Of a stretch of DNA of 38,978 nt, positions 1 to 11,435 are shown piece after piece. How positions within the stretch are numbered: position 1 is the stretch's first letter; each line of letters opens with the position of its first letter. The translations under genes and the position numbers were made by a program. The notes beneath the pieces are model-generated. The model was not told the DNA's origin, did not search any database, and saw only the letters and a list, made by a program, of their open reading frames with translations. The DNA is from Gnetum montanum (Eukaryota > Streptophyta > Gnetopsida > Gnetales > Gnetaceae): assembly GCA_015680685.1 (NCBI GenBank), contig MNCI01002042.1, forward strand, positions 960,677-999,654, written 5' to 3'.

Positions 1-540
1 ACACACATACTCACATTAACTACTGAGTTTATTTGGAGCTATCTGGGCCTTGGTGTTGCCAGAGACCAGCAGGCACCTAAATCCTGTTCGAGGACACTCG
101 TTGGCGGTCGCGTCCCAAACGGTCGCCAACACGTTGCACAATAATGAAATTTACTACTAAAATGCTCTTAAGACTTTTAAACACAAGCGCTTCTATGGCA
201 AAATTTTAATAGAAATTTTTAGTCCATAGTAACTAGACTTTGTAAGTTTGTTTTCATAACTTAGTGATAAAAGTGTATGCCTGTAGCGTGGTCTTAAATA
301 GTGAATGGTGTCTTTATTTGAATAGATTATACTTGGATGTAATTTGTGCATGGTAATAAAGATCAAGCTATGTTGCATCCTTGCAACATCACTTAGTTTA
401 CTTTCTACTTACTTAGAATAATTTTCCATGTTTTCTTAGTTAGCACTTTACCTTTTCAAGTACTTACTTTACATGCACACTTAGTACATCAACATGGGTA
501 CGACTAGTTCCAAACGTTAAGTGTGGTTGTCTAATAATCC
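1..540 (+). repeat. LTR-like remnant (3' part)
   Basis: The segment around 351-410 (TGGTAATAAAGATC, then a TTGCAACATC...ACTTAG motif) matches in order and orientation the segment around 38883-38930 at the other end of the window. An AATAAAG poly(A)-like signal suits the R/U5 part of an LTR. No clear U3 start or TATA box is visible in this copy. Bases 1-140 are GC-richer and could belong to something else. The boundaries are approximate. Confidence 0.4.
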
Positions 541-1264
541 CAATAGTGGCATTGTTTGATTTGCTTAGTGATAACTCCACTTGGTAATCCAATGACAACT
601 ACATAAGTCCAAGACATGACAAGAGGACTAGGAAAGAATACCTATTTCTTAGGATAAAATAGGTTGACTTACTTACTGTTACTTAGACTTAGAAATTATT
701 CTTGTTTCATCATGTTTGCTAGGAGTAATAATGGTCGAAAAACATTAGATATCATATACCTCATGGGGAGCTAAACCATACACATAGACTTCACTAGCTC
801 CACGTGGGAAGACAATAGTCTCAAACTTAAATCAATTGCTAGCATATTAACATTGCCTCATCCACAGATTATAATCAGATCACATGTGGATACTCGTGAC
901 TTGTATGATTGGATGTTGGATTGCTCCATCGCTCATCATTGATGATTTGATGTACTCTAGAATTCTTTAATTATCATTCATTATTTTAGGATATGACACC
1001 CTTATACCTATACAAAAAAGACTTAAATTAGTAACTCTTTTTGAATTATGTACTAAAAAATGATTAACCTTTTAATGTAAAAATCATCTTTGTGGCACTT
1101 TTATCCCATCAACATGGACTAACCTATTAAGATAAGTAAAGGATTTTCTAATGAGAGGTGGCTTAAGTGGTTAACTCATTGTCTAATAAGATTTTGTTGA
1201 CAAAAGATTGCTAGTTTGATTCACACTTAAGGTATCATTATTACTCATCCTTAACCTCTCATGA
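541..1264. other. Intergenic, no recognised feature
   Basis: This AT-rich stretch holds no convincing reading frame. A GGGAAGACAA motif near 807 also occurs near 33041, downstream of another LTR-like sequence, so part of it may be retroelement interior. Nothing else is supportable. Confidence 0.4.
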
Positions 1265-1653
1265 TTATTTTGGCCGAGAGGCCAAATCGTCTCATAGGAT
1301 AGGGGAGGAGGGCGAAGTGGATTTTTCATCCTCCATGTTCTCATAGGATAGAAGGGAGGGGGGAGTGGATTTGTCGCCCTCCAAGTAATGCCCTCCACAT
1401 CATGTGCCACATAAGATCTTATGAAATGGAAAAAATATGAATCGACGAGTCACACCTTTTTGTATTCCCGTTGTGTAGAATGTGAAACAAAGAGCCCTAC
1501 CTTTTCGTATTCCCATTGCACATATAAAAATGCCAAACGCAACCAAATGTACAATGGGAATGGGAATGGGAATGAGAATTCCATTTCCATTATGTCTCTA
1601 TCTCCATCTGCAATTGCTGCTATAGGCTACCTAGCCCAGTCAAACTAGCTTCG

Positions 1654-2395
1654 ATAACGCCAACTTTAGAGCTTCGCTGGAGCACTAGAAAGGCACCTAC
1701 GATGGTGGCCCATGATTCAGCTGCAATAACAATCTCATCGGCATGTGCTTCTTCAACCAAAGCAGCAATAAGGCAGTAGGCCAGTCGGCCCTTACTACAT
1801 CCTCGCTCAACACCGAGGGCCATGACATGCACACGTCATCAACAATTGCCGACAATGCCATGGTCAACATCAGTGTGCTCGGATATGCCAACGATACTAC
1901 CCGTCGCATGGCCTGGCTTACATGGATCACCATCTACAAGGTCTAGTGGGACTGTGGCTTCTTTAGCTCTGACATCCTTGCGGCCATGGATGCCACTCTG
2001 TCTGACAACATTAACATGCTTTCTCTCTCACTTGGTGATAGCCCGTAGTAGTACTACACCAACAGCATCGCCATCGGCACCTTCACCATTGTAGTCCACT
2101 GCCATGTCTCTGTCGCTTGCTCAGCCAAAAACTCCAAACATAGTGCTGACATCACCTCAAATCTCATGCCCTAGATCATGACAATCGTTGCTAACATCCT
2201 TGACCGTGACTTCCCAGCTATCATAGTGCTCGTCGATCGCAGCGACTATGCCAAAACCTCACTTTACTCTAGGGAATTGTTATTAGAAGATCCAAATCTT
2301 GCACTCATCTATACTAGAAACACCAACCTCGATGGTGATGAAAATGCGAACTTCTACACCTGTGATAGCTTGGACCCCAAAGGTAGAGGAGGTAT
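1654..2395 (+). pseudogene. Subtilisin-like protease fragment (broken), left arm copy
   Basis: Translated pieces in shifting frames match the middle of plant subtilases (S8 family). They cover the segment around the catalytic histidine (here EGHDMHT instead of the usual DGHGTHT), the conserved YAN.T.RMA stretch, and LDRDFPAI...DRSDYAKTSLY followed by SLDPK at 2178-2395. The catalytic Asp region upstream and the Ser region downstream are absent. Frames shift near 1820-1950 and in-frame stops occur, so no protease can be made. The right-arm copy (36240-36990) is better preserved and confirms the identity. It was probably captured by the mobile element before the two arms diverged. Confidence 0.75.
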
Positions 2396-3384
2396 GAATC
2401 ATAATACAATTTTTGTTATAATAGCTAAAAGATCCCTTCATTTAGGTTTCTTTTTTTTATAAAATTTATATATGAATTAGGCCAGTATGTTACTTAAGTA
2501 GCTTTGTCTGAATGTATGTTTTAAGCATAAAATTTTGTAGGCAGGGGTAGGATGAGGGGTAGAGCTAGAAACATTTGAAGAAGGACAGTAATGGCTACAG
2601 TTAAAGCTACAACCTGAAGGGAAGGGTCTTCTAAAGTTTCTGTGTTAACAATAGCCTTTGGTTATTGAATCTCTTTCTAGAAACAAACTTTTTGCCAATC
2701 TTTTTATGTGTGTTTTTGTTAATTTTTTATAGTGAATTGTAACATGTTGAACATTACATTTTGATGATTTTTTTCAATTTTCATAGTTTCACTTCAAGCT
2801 GAGCTCTTCTGTCATCAATACTTAGCATGCTTTCCTATACATTTGCATTTCCAATGTAAAAACATTCCAGAGTTTGGTTCTGTTTTTTTTTTTCAATGCT
2901 TTCTGGAGTGGCAAGGAATTTTGAAATTTTAATTTTCCGCTACTATCTTGAGTAATCTTCTTTTGCTACATCCTTTTTCAATGTAAAGGAACATTTGTAA
3001 GTTCATGTTCTCTTTATCTCTTTGTATATTTTATGTAGGTTTTATCATTTCTATAGTTGTGCTTTGAAATTCAGCAATTACCATAGAGTATATGTGTTTA
3101 GTTGTTACGATTGTGACTACTTTTTCGTTTGCAATATACATTTTAATAAAATGTAAAAGCATTACCATTTTTGCTAGCACATGGAAATTATTAGCCAATT
3201 TGAAATGTCAGCCTGACTTTGGTCATAATTTTAACAATTTTTCCTACTTATTGGGTGGACTTAAAGAGTTCAAATTTGATAATTTCTTCTTACCTTTTCG
3301 CATGTATTGAGGCCTTTTTTTTATGTACATATTCTTTGATTGATGGAATCTAATGAATGATATAGTTGTTAACCCGGTAAATTT
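2396..3384. other. Non-coding insert between two subtilase pieces
   Basis: About 1 kb of T-rich sequence separates two versions of the same subtilase site (NFYT..SLDPK at about 2341-2380 and NFYTFGNLDPKK at about 3391-3430). It is also present in the right arm (about 35240-36240, reverse). It could be a degenerate intron or a tandem duplication remnant. No gene is seen. Confidence 0.45.
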
Positions 3385-3530
3385 AAAAAATGAGAACTTC
3401 TACACCTTTGGCAACCTAGACCCCAAGAAGATGTCCGGTAAGATCATGTTGTGATGATCCTAGCCAATGCCGAGGAAAATGGTGACGAGCTCTCCACCGA
3501 CGCACATGTCTTGCCCTAATCATAAATAAC
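3385..3530 (+). pseudogene. Second subtilase piece (PA-domain edge)
   Basis: ENFYTFGNLDPKKMSGKIML reads like the subtilase GSLDP.KV.GKIV.C motif at the start of the protease-associated domain. It is followed by a TGA and then by EENGDELSTDAHVLP-like residues in a continuing frame. It repeats the residues already encoded about 1 kb upstream. The mirrored copy is at about 35120-35245 on the minus strand. Confidence 0.6.
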
Positions 3531-4604
3531 CAATTATTTATAAATTTCCCCTCGCCAAAGAGTCACTGCAAGGGAGCCAATTATTATATTTATCTCGATT
3601 AGTTATAATCTCGATTATATATAATGATATATTTATAATCATAAACATAAATGATTATATATAATGATTATAAAAACTTCATCATAAATAAAGTCAGTTA
3701 TTTATAATCATTTATTATATATATCTTATGGATAATGATAATCAAGATATAATCATTATAGGTTAGCATTATGAATAAATAAATAATATCTCTAACATTA
3801 TGGATTATGAGTAATATTTTATCATATCTTGGCTTTATTTATTATGAAATATTTACCATTCGAATGAATCTTATAATCCATAATATCTCAAATTTTAATT
3901 ATGGATTATTGCTCTACTTATAATAATCTCAAAACATTTATTGGATTCCACAATAATTATAATATAATAATTATGAATAAGATGTTAGCATCATTCATAT
4001 CTTGTCCATTGTAACAATAATGTCAATATACAAAAGCCCGTGATATAATAATAACATTATTTATGCATTTGTAACGTGATTTTTTATATCTCCACGAACA
4101 AATATGCATTACAAATATATGTTGTAGTGCCAATTTAGTTTGATCTCTTCGTATTCCCTCACGCGCATGTGCCACATGCATGGGAGCTAAAGAATCAGTG
4201 CAGGGGAGTTGAATCTCTACTCGATTAATGTTCCCTAACCCCTAAGCTTCCCATTCTTCTCTTTGTATTCCTTCACATGCATGCACCACATGCAAGGGAG
4301 CCAAATCTCTATTCAATTGATGCCCCCTGACCCTTGGGCTCCCCATTCATCTCTTCGTATTTGCTCACATGTAGGGCCCCAACATGGGTAATAATGAATA
4401 TTTATTATCATAAATGGTGGGTAATATTGAATATTTATTATTATTATAAATGGTGATGGTTACAATTACAGTAATAATGAATATTTATTATTATTATAAA
4501 TGGTGACATTCCCTAACCCTTGGGCTCCTCATTCATCTCTTCGTATTCCCTCACGTGTATGGCCCGACGTGGGTAATAATGAATATTTATTATTATTATA
4601 AACG
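3531..4604. repeat. AT-rich block and short degenerate repeats
   Basis: Positions 3560-4100 are rich in ATTATAATTATGGATTA-like words. Positions 4130-4600 carry repeated units of two kinds: TCTCTTCGTATTCCCTCAC...CACATGCA.GGGAGC, and TAATAATGAATATTTATTATT...ATAAATGGTG. Both kinds recur in the right arm (about 34290-34520), and the second recurs at 24194-24410. No gene. Confidence 0.7.
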
Positions 4605-4814
4605 GTGACAATTATGGTTACAGTGGCGGTTACGATCATGGCAACAGTTAAGGTGATGACGATTACGTTTATTGCATTATCTGGAGTTAAGACCATTGAT
4701 CTTTTAAAAATTCATCCTCCTTTTCATGTGCAAAGATACAAAAATATTTCAAATGCTAAACATTTCCAAAGTAAAATTGCACAAGAAGTTCATTTTGCTC
4801 AGTTGAAGAATTAG
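4605..4814 (+). pseudogene. PIF1-helicase-like C-terminal fragment, copy 1
   Basis: This short frame contains TFIALSGVKTIDLLKIHPPF followed by HVQRYKNIS. The other copies read ALSRVK, the conserved end motif (..T[FY].ALSRV..L..L.) of PIF1-family helicases, with the P-F..QR tail common in plant and TE-encoded versions. Only about 45 codons resemble helicase; the upstream part is built from GTTACAGTGACGGTTAC repeats. No Walker motifs are present, so it is a relic. Identity rests on motif recognition only. Confidence 0.5.
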
Positions 4815-5074
4815 GCATATTGAGTTCACACGTATCATTGTATTTTTCCTTTTGCTCAATCCTATTATATAGCTCTGTAATGTTTGTTGCAATAATTGTG
4901 CAATGTATTCATTCATCAACATATACAAAATATATAAACTTTTATTTTAACCAATTTATGTTTACCAGTATATATTATTTAGAATGCAAATAGTGATGAT
5001 AACTTAAAAAATAAAAAAATAATTAAATTCTACTCATAGGCCGTGAAACCACTCCACAAGAGAACTTACGGGTT

Positions 5075-5226
5075 TTATGTTTGTTGCACTATCTGGAGTC
5101 AAGACCATTGATTCTTTAAAGATTCATCCTCCTTTTCATGTGCAAAGATACAGAAAGATTTTTGATGCTAAACATCTCCAAAGTAGAATTGCACAAGAAG
5201 TTCATTTTGCTTAATTGGAAAATTAG
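5075..5226 (+). pseudogene. PIF1-helicase-like fragment, copy 2 (partial)
   Basis: A second, shorter copy of the same helicase-like tail (FVALSGVKTIDSLKIHPPF..., ending in an in-frame stop where the other copies read Q), just outside the left arm. It is followed by the ATAAATGGTG repeat module into which the gypsy element inserted at 5287/5288. Confidence 0.5.
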
Positions 5227-5507
5227 GCATATTATAAATGGTGGGTAATATTGAATATTTTTTATTATTATAAATGATGATGGTTACTGAAACACCACAA
5301 AATTCTGAGCTTAGTACTTCTCCAACAAGAATCGAGCTAAGTCATGACACTCCCCAGCATGACTAAAGCTTGAGGGCCCCATAGACAGCTTCAAGCAGAG
5401 TCGAACTCAACAAGGAGCAATTCCCTGGGACTCGCAGACAACCACGGCGACATCTGGTATCAAACATGGCAACTTCGGAGCTCAAGATACTTAGTCCTCA
5501 CTAAGTA

Positions 5508-5890
5508 TGCATACTCAGCGTATACACCCAGCGTACATTCCCAGCGTATACGCCCAACATGCATTCACAGCGTATACACCCAGCGTACACGCCCAGCATA
5601 CATGCCTCACGTATACGCTCGGCATGAATGACTGATGTGTACGCCCAACATGCAATCCCAAAGACGGCATGGAAACCACACTTCAGAAGCAAGATCCTAT
5701 ACAAAGCATCAACTCACAGGAACAGATCAATGATCAAGTGTCATCATGGGCTCCAGAAAGACGATACAGCTTGTACGCCCAGCATATACGCCTAGCAGAT
5801 ATAGCATGTACGCCCAGCGTATACGCCCAACGTGTACGCTCGACGTATACGCCCAGCATGTACAAAGTGTACGACCAGTGTGTAGCACAA
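5508..5890 (+). repeat. TACGC-type minisatellite in U3 of the 5' LTR
   Basis: Two clusters of short units around GTATACGCCCAGC (about 5508-5650 and 5775-5890), with many CG to TG/CA changes. They are mirrored at about 22905-23275 in the 3' LTR. All the predicted reading frames through it are compositional artefacts. Confidence 0.85.
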
Positions 5891-6215
5891 CGTATACCAA
5901 TCAGAGCTCTCTAGAACCGTGTCAAATCAAGGTCAACCAAGCTGAACATCCACAGGCAGCATTCTCATAACATCCAAAGTCAAATCTGAAGGCCGAAAGA
6001 CTTCTTTTGTTTTGATCAAGTCTGTACGCCGAGGTCATACATCCAGCGTGTATATGTTGGCGTACAGCAGTATACGCTGGCGTGCAGCACGTTGTACACT
6101 TGTAAAATTTCATCCTTTCGTACTCGGTCAACATGCCACATGTCACCCGACTCAAGTGTCCAACACTCCACAGCCAATCATCCCCTCTCAGACCCGCGTC
6201 TAACATCAAAACTTG

Positions 6216-6223
6216 TATAAAAA
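6216..6223 (+). promoter_or_regulatory. Probable LTR TATA box
   Basis: TATAAAAA preceded by a GC-richer stretch and followed by CCCC; it is kept in the 3' LTR at 23607-23614. It would place the sense transcript start roughly 25-35 bp downstream, about 6245, leaving some 550 bp of R/U5. The position is inferred. Confidence 0.6.
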
Positions 6224-6807
6224 CCCCAATTTTTCATTAGATCGAGGTTCGCAATTTTCAGCGAACCAAAGACAAAAAAAGAACCAGAGACGCTGAGAAA
6301 CCAGAGAGCAAAGCAAAAACCCTGTACGCTGGACCTTAACCCTGCACGCCGAGCATACAGCCTTCACACTGTGCCTGCAGTTTAAACCAGTATACAATCG
6401 TCCCTGTGCATCCACCGGGGCTCTTCATCTGCCTTGTGTCAGATTCACAACTGCGTTAGACCGGTGCATTGTAACTTTCAGTTTCACAAATAATATTATC
6501 ACATCTGTTTTGCTAAGATTTGTTACAGTTTTTCGTTCATTATTGCATGCTTATTACCTACATTCCTGTACGTTTACACTCTATTTTACTTCAGTTACGC
6601 CATTTACGTATAACCCAGTGTACAGTATATCAGTGTACGTTTGAGGAAATCCTTGCCTGATCCGCGTACAGACCACTCAAGGTACTTTGCCTTCATTAAT
6701 TCTAGCTTGCCCTCAAGCGAAGGTAAGGTCTTCTGTGCATGTCCAAGGATCTCCAGGTTTCTGTTTCATTCCAGCCGGAGATCGACGATTTCAGACAGTA
6801 CAAAAAA

Positions 6808-6825
6808 TGGCGCTAGAAGGAGGGC
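6808..6825 (+). other. Primer binding site
   Basis: TGGCGCTAGAAGGAGGGC begins five bases after the LTR end. The TGGCGC start pairs with a tRNA ending in GCGCCA. I cannot assign the tRNA from sequence alone. Confidence 0.75.
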
Positions 6826-6957
6826 ATGAAACTGCTTAAAACTTACTATGCTCTCATACCCCGATCTTCCCAGACTCACACCGCATCGACACTAAACCTA
6901 GTTCTGAAATTCCTGGATCGGCATCCCGTTCTACAGAATTCCCAGCATCTACGCTGC

Positions 6958-7260
6958 TTAGTATACACTGTACGTTGTACACTGTAGACTTTGTCTATGC
7001 TGCTCAGTATACGCTGTATGTCGTACGCTATAGACTCTGTCTACGCTGCTCAGTATATGCTGTACGCTGTACGCTGTACGCTGTAGACTTTGTCTACGCT
7101 GCTCAGCAGACCTGTACGCTGTACGCTATAGACTTTGTCTACGCTGCTCAGCAAACCTATACGTTGTACGTTGTAGACTTTGTCTACGCTGCCCAGCAGA
7201 CCTGTACGCTGTACGCTATAGACTTTTTCTACGCTGCTTAGCAGACCTCCAGCAGCTCTG
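6958..7260 (+). repeat. Leader minisatellite (about 45 bp unit)
   Basis: Tandem units of the form TACGCTGCTCAGCAGACCTG followed by TACGCTGTACGCTATAGACTTTGTC, about six copies of roughly 45 bp. They lie between the PBS and the gag start. They share the TACGCT core with the LTR and internal arrays of this element. Open frames on both strands here are repeat artefacts. Confidence 0.85.
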
Positions 7261-7404
7261 CCTACACATTTTAATGTATACCTGTACGCCGTCACTATAC
7301 GCTGGTCCTTGAAGCCTATACGCTAAGATCCAGCCTATACGCTGTATGCTACGAACGTAGGTTTACGCCGTACTAAGTATACCAGTTTCATTATCCTTTC
7401 CACC

Positions 7405-10310
7405 ATGTCGTATTCACAATCGTTCATCATGAACACTGCGAACCCCAATACTACAACCAAACCCATCACGGATATCGTAGGCACCACAGTCATTCAACAA
7501 CCCGTAGTACAACCCACGGTGGGGCCTCACCGGTCTCTCAGATTGCAAGGGAGGAACCCTTGTTTAACATCATAACTCAGGAGCAATACAACTTCATATG
7601 CGTGAAAATACAAGCCAGCCTAGCCGTGGACCAAACCAAAATGGAGATTAAAAGACAATATAAACTCTTCTATAGGGGAGGACATGAGTTCATCCCTTCC
7701 CCGTACAATAACATCCCTCTCCCAGAGCACTACTCTAAGCTCATCTCACAACTCCTCCTACAAAGGAGTCAGTCTCTAGACCAGCCTCTGGAAAATCCTC
7801 AATTGGAAGAGGAGGATGACTTCGCAGCTCAATCTAAGCATGAAGATTCGTACCATACTCTCAGTCCACAAACCTATGCAAACCCGTTGTTCCATCTAGC
7901 CATGGGGGAAGTTACGTCCCTCCAACCATTTAAAATCACCCAAGCATAAATACCTCAACAAGAATCATCCACGCTTATCCATATTCCTCCTGTAACCGAT
8001 GCGCAACTCAACACACTTCCCCTTGCTATTTCCCCCATTGCAACGGTATTTCCATTCTCGCAAATACAACCTCCTCAAAATGATGTAGGAGCAACCTTCC
8101 CGTCTCGAGTGATCAGGATGCCGCATGTAATACCAGCTTCTACATCTGCTCATTACATACTACGGATCCCAACCCAAGGAGCATCCTTTACAACTGTAAC
8201 CCAACAAGTTCAGGGGATTCCTACACAAAGCATGACTGGGCAATGGACAACGATTGGTGCTCAAACGCATCAACCCCCTCACTATAACATACCGCCTCAC
8301 ACAATTTTACCAGCTAACATCCCTCAAGTACAACCGCAACAACAATAGCAACCCCTTACCTACAACGTGTCGTCCCTAGCACCACCTACTACAAATACTC
8401 CCCAAGTGCAGCCTCCAACCACACAACTTTCTGCCTTCCAGCCCACTATCCAACAATCTAACCTGTATACTTTACAACATCCCCAACCTCCTATCTCATC
8501 TAGTGTCCAAGACTGGGCTGATGCTAAAAAACTAATGTAGGAGCTAATTAACGAGGTCAAACACCTCAAAACAGCCCCCGACGGAGAGCTGAAGGTATTG
8601 GACTTCTATCACGATGATCTTATCAGCTCTTCGGTTTTGCCCCTAACACTACCCAAGGGTGTATCCTTACCCACGCTGACTAAATACAACGGGGAGACAG
8701 ACCCCAACGCTCACCTCATAATGTTTAGACTAGAATGCACGCTACTTCAAGCATGGCCACATGCCATTCTGCGAGTGTTCCCCATGTCCCTCGCAGGGAG
8801 AGCACTTGATTGGTATCGGGCCTTACCACGAAACTCAATATCTTCTCTGGAAGATTTGTTACACCAATTCATCACCAGGTTCAAGTATAACTTGAAGCCT
8901 GAAGCAACACTTGACAGCCTCATATAGGTCAAGCAAGCACCCCTTGAACTTGTCCAAAAATTCATCCAACGGTGGAGTGCTACCCTCAATGAGCTCCACG
9001 AGCCGATCCCGAAGACGTATCTCCTCACCATTCTAAAAGGGGCTGTCAACGATTTTGTCAAATCCAAACTATATTATCTCAATGCACGCACTCTCAGTCA
9101 AGCGTTTATACAGATCAAGAACATAGAGGAGGCAGCCCAAAATAGCCACGATCCTGCATATTCAGCCTTTAAGAATCAACATAGTAAGAAAGATAAAGAA
9201 AAGGTTAAAACAACTATAGCAGCAGTCGCAGAAACACAATAAGCTAATGTGGAACAACAAAGCAAACTGCCTGTTGCCCCTGCTAATTACGCTAAACCCG
9301 CTCCTACGACGGCATTCGAATCCTCCGCATCACAAAACCCAACACCGAGTCGTACGAGAAACTTCGAGAGGAAGGACCCCTCTCAATACACGCCGTTGCC
9401 CATGAAGCCATCGCAACTATTCGACCAACTCTTGAAAGCCGAACTAATGAAACATAAACAGTTGTCCCCTGTAGCAATCCAAAGGCATGATCGGTTCTAT
9501 CAACTATTTCAGAACCCAAGCCTGGCAACGCCAGACGAGCCCCCAATGCCGAAAGGCTTTAGAATGGACCGTTTTTGTGATTATCATCAACGTAATGGGC
9601 ATGGCACTAATTATTGTTTCACCCTAAAACAAGATGTCCAATGGATGATCGACGGAGGCCAAATCACTTTTGATGAAGCCAACCCGGTCCAACCACAAAA
9701 CCAGGCCATGGGCGTATATAAGGATCCTCTAAATGCTAAAGAAGCACCATATGTAATTAACACCATCTACTTCGATAATGAACCAGAAATACCTAGCATT
9801 AACACCGTACACTCTGACCATGAACAGCAAGTACTTAAGAAACCATTTGTAGTGCATATTCCTCCCACTATACAAACATCTGTGCCTCAACCATCATACT
9901 CCCCACAGAAACCTTATGTCATTTGAATACCCCCCACCATAACAACTTCTATCACACCAACATGTGAAAAACCATACGTGGTGCACGTGCCTCCCGCCAC
10001 TACTACCGCAAACACACAAACACCTCCTATTCGGCAAGCTCCTTACGTAGTCTGAGTATCACCTGCGGTCGCAACAGCGGAGGTACAACCTCCAGCTAGG
10101 CCAACTCCATATGTCGTTAGGACACCCGAACGTCCTGGCGACCACCAGTCCTCCACTTCGCATACACAAAATAAACCGATCCCCTATGTCATCAAGATGC
10201 CTAGCTAGCCTGACACTCAACCGCATGCAATTGTCCAACCATAACCCCGCCCTACTCCATACGTAGTACAAGTTCCATAGCAACCTGAGGTTCCGAAACC
10301 AACTATACTC
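7405..10310 (+). pseudogene. gag: Gag region of the Tat/Ogre element (multiple stops)
   Basis: The ATG at 7405 sits in a good context (CCACCATGT) and starts MSYSQSFIMN. One indel near 7521, in a G run, shifts to the frame that then stays open to 11435 except for stops. Recognisable parts are a retrotransposon Gag domain at about 8640-9130 (LPTLTKYNGETDPNAHL, then AGRALDWYRALP, then FITRFKYNL) and a zinc-knuckle-like CDYHQRNGHGTNYC at about 9574-9615. A proline-rich repeat tail follows. In-frame stops are at 7947, 8346, 8538, 8925, 9240, 9924, 10053, 10206, 10242 and 10278. Gag packages the element RNA into particles; this copy can make only short pieces. Confidence 0.9.
9845..10285 (+). repeat. 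Proline-rich PYVV repeat array in Gag tail
   Basis: About seven degenerate repeats of [KTA]P[YF]V[VI].[VIMT]P, separated by 15-25 residues rich in P, T, Q and S. Examples are KPFVVHIPP, KPYVVHVPP, TPYVVRTPE and TPYVVQVP. Two stops (9924, 10053) fall at the position after PYVI/PYVV, where another copy has Arg, which suggests CGA to TGA changes. Confidence 0.75.
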
Positions 10311-10331
10311 CCATGCCACACACGAGAATGC

Positions 10332-11435
10332 TTGGCAGACAGGCTTACACGGAAACACCTGGAGAAGGAGTGCCAACAACTAGCCTTAGAACCTCCCAAA
10401 CCTACCTCGCTAAGTGCAATGCCCATGACGTCACCCAACAATAAACCAAACATAGGCTATGAGGGTGAATCATCCGGAAAGCATGATATGCCTAAATCAA
10501 CAGCTGCGGATAAAAATGATAAACCAACTACGCATGAGATAAAACTGTTGGGCCCGATGGACCAAATAACTACCGACAAACATACCACCAACAGTAGAGA
10601 TTTAGCAACAGCTCTAACATAGGTCACCCAGGCGCTTAAGCAAAAAAACACCTCATTAAGCTTATACGACCTGGTGTTAACCTCTCAAACCCATCGCAAA
10701 GCTCTAGTGCGCATGTTGACATCCATTCCAGTAAGCGAAGACTTGCCTCCAAATGAACCTTCAATTCATGCGGTCATGTATTCGCCGCAAGGATTGACTC
10801 TTAAACCACTCGGATTCCACAATGAAAACATCAAAATGGACAAGAAAACGGGAGAAGTGACAACCGCACCTATGTTCATAACAATACGAATAAATCAATT
10901 TAAGATACATAGGGTGCATGTAGATGATGGAGCCGCTACAAATGTAGTACCCTATCCCATCGTCGAACAATTAAGGCTTACGGAGCTAATTAGACCAACC
11001 GCCACCACGTGTTTGAAGTCGTTCAGTGGATCACGCGTAATAGTCAAAGGCATCGTGACTTTGAATTTTATAGCAAGGGATCAATTCCCCACATCTGTCG
11101 ACTTTGTGGTCATCGATGAAATGCCAAGGTTCAACCTAATATTGGGAAGGCCCTGGTTAGTCCAACTGAAAGCAGTCTCTTCCCCTATACACCAAGAGAT
11201 TCACATGCCTTATGAAAGTGGCGAAATCATTATACAAGGGGAGGCTGCTACACATACCATCTCATCATATATAGATATAGACCAAGGCTCAAAGGTCAAG
11301 CTTGAAGAGCCTAAACAAGATGATACAAATGAACAACAAAGATGTAAGCAACCAGTAGGCGATAATTTCTTGGACACAAAGAAAAATTTACCCACCACAG
11401 AAACACTCGAGCCCGAAATTGTACAACAAACGTAG
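10332..11435 (+). pseudogene. Retropepsin-like protease region (gag-pro end)
   Basis: In the same frame as Gag, broken by TAG at 10620 and ended by TAG at 11433. The linker YDLVLTSQTHRKALVRMLTS is typical of the segment before protease in Tat-type elements. The aspartic protease core follows: VHVDDGAATNVV at about 10915-10950 (the family has a D-[SG]-G-[AS] active site; here DDGAA) and FNLILGRPWL at about 11130-11160, the ILGRPWL motif typical of plant gypsy proteases. It would cleave the Gag-Pol polyprotein. After 11435 a shifted frame stays mostly open to about 11635 (AEYRIIPVNATPNVKM) and could be the end of the 5' coding exon. Confidence 0.9.

Larger units (their letters stand above)
1268..5062 (+). 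repeat. Left arm of the large inverted repeat
   Basis: Homologous, in inverse orientation, to 33838-37361. Shared landmarks in order are the palindromic end, a GGAGGG-rich subterminal part (internally duplicated here at about 1290-1390), repeated CATATTCCCATTGC-like units, a subtilase fragment, an AT-rich block, CACATGCAAGGGAGCC-like repeats, a helicase-like fragment and a CTACTCATAGG end near 5035. Homology stops about 5062. The copies differ by many substitutions and small indels, so they are old. Confidence 0.85.
5288..6802 (+). repeat. 5' LTR
   Basis: 1,515 bp, bounded TG...CA and matched by 22677-24193. U3 contains GTATACGCCCAGC minisatellite units (about 5508-5890 and 6020-6095). A TATA-like element is at 6216. 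The LTR is followed, after five A residues, by the primer binding site. Confidence 0.95.

Noticed and set aside
6975-7295. Open frames on both strands in the leader
   Set aside because: The 45-bp tandem repeat lacks stops by chance; residues repeat as DFVYAAQQT-type units.
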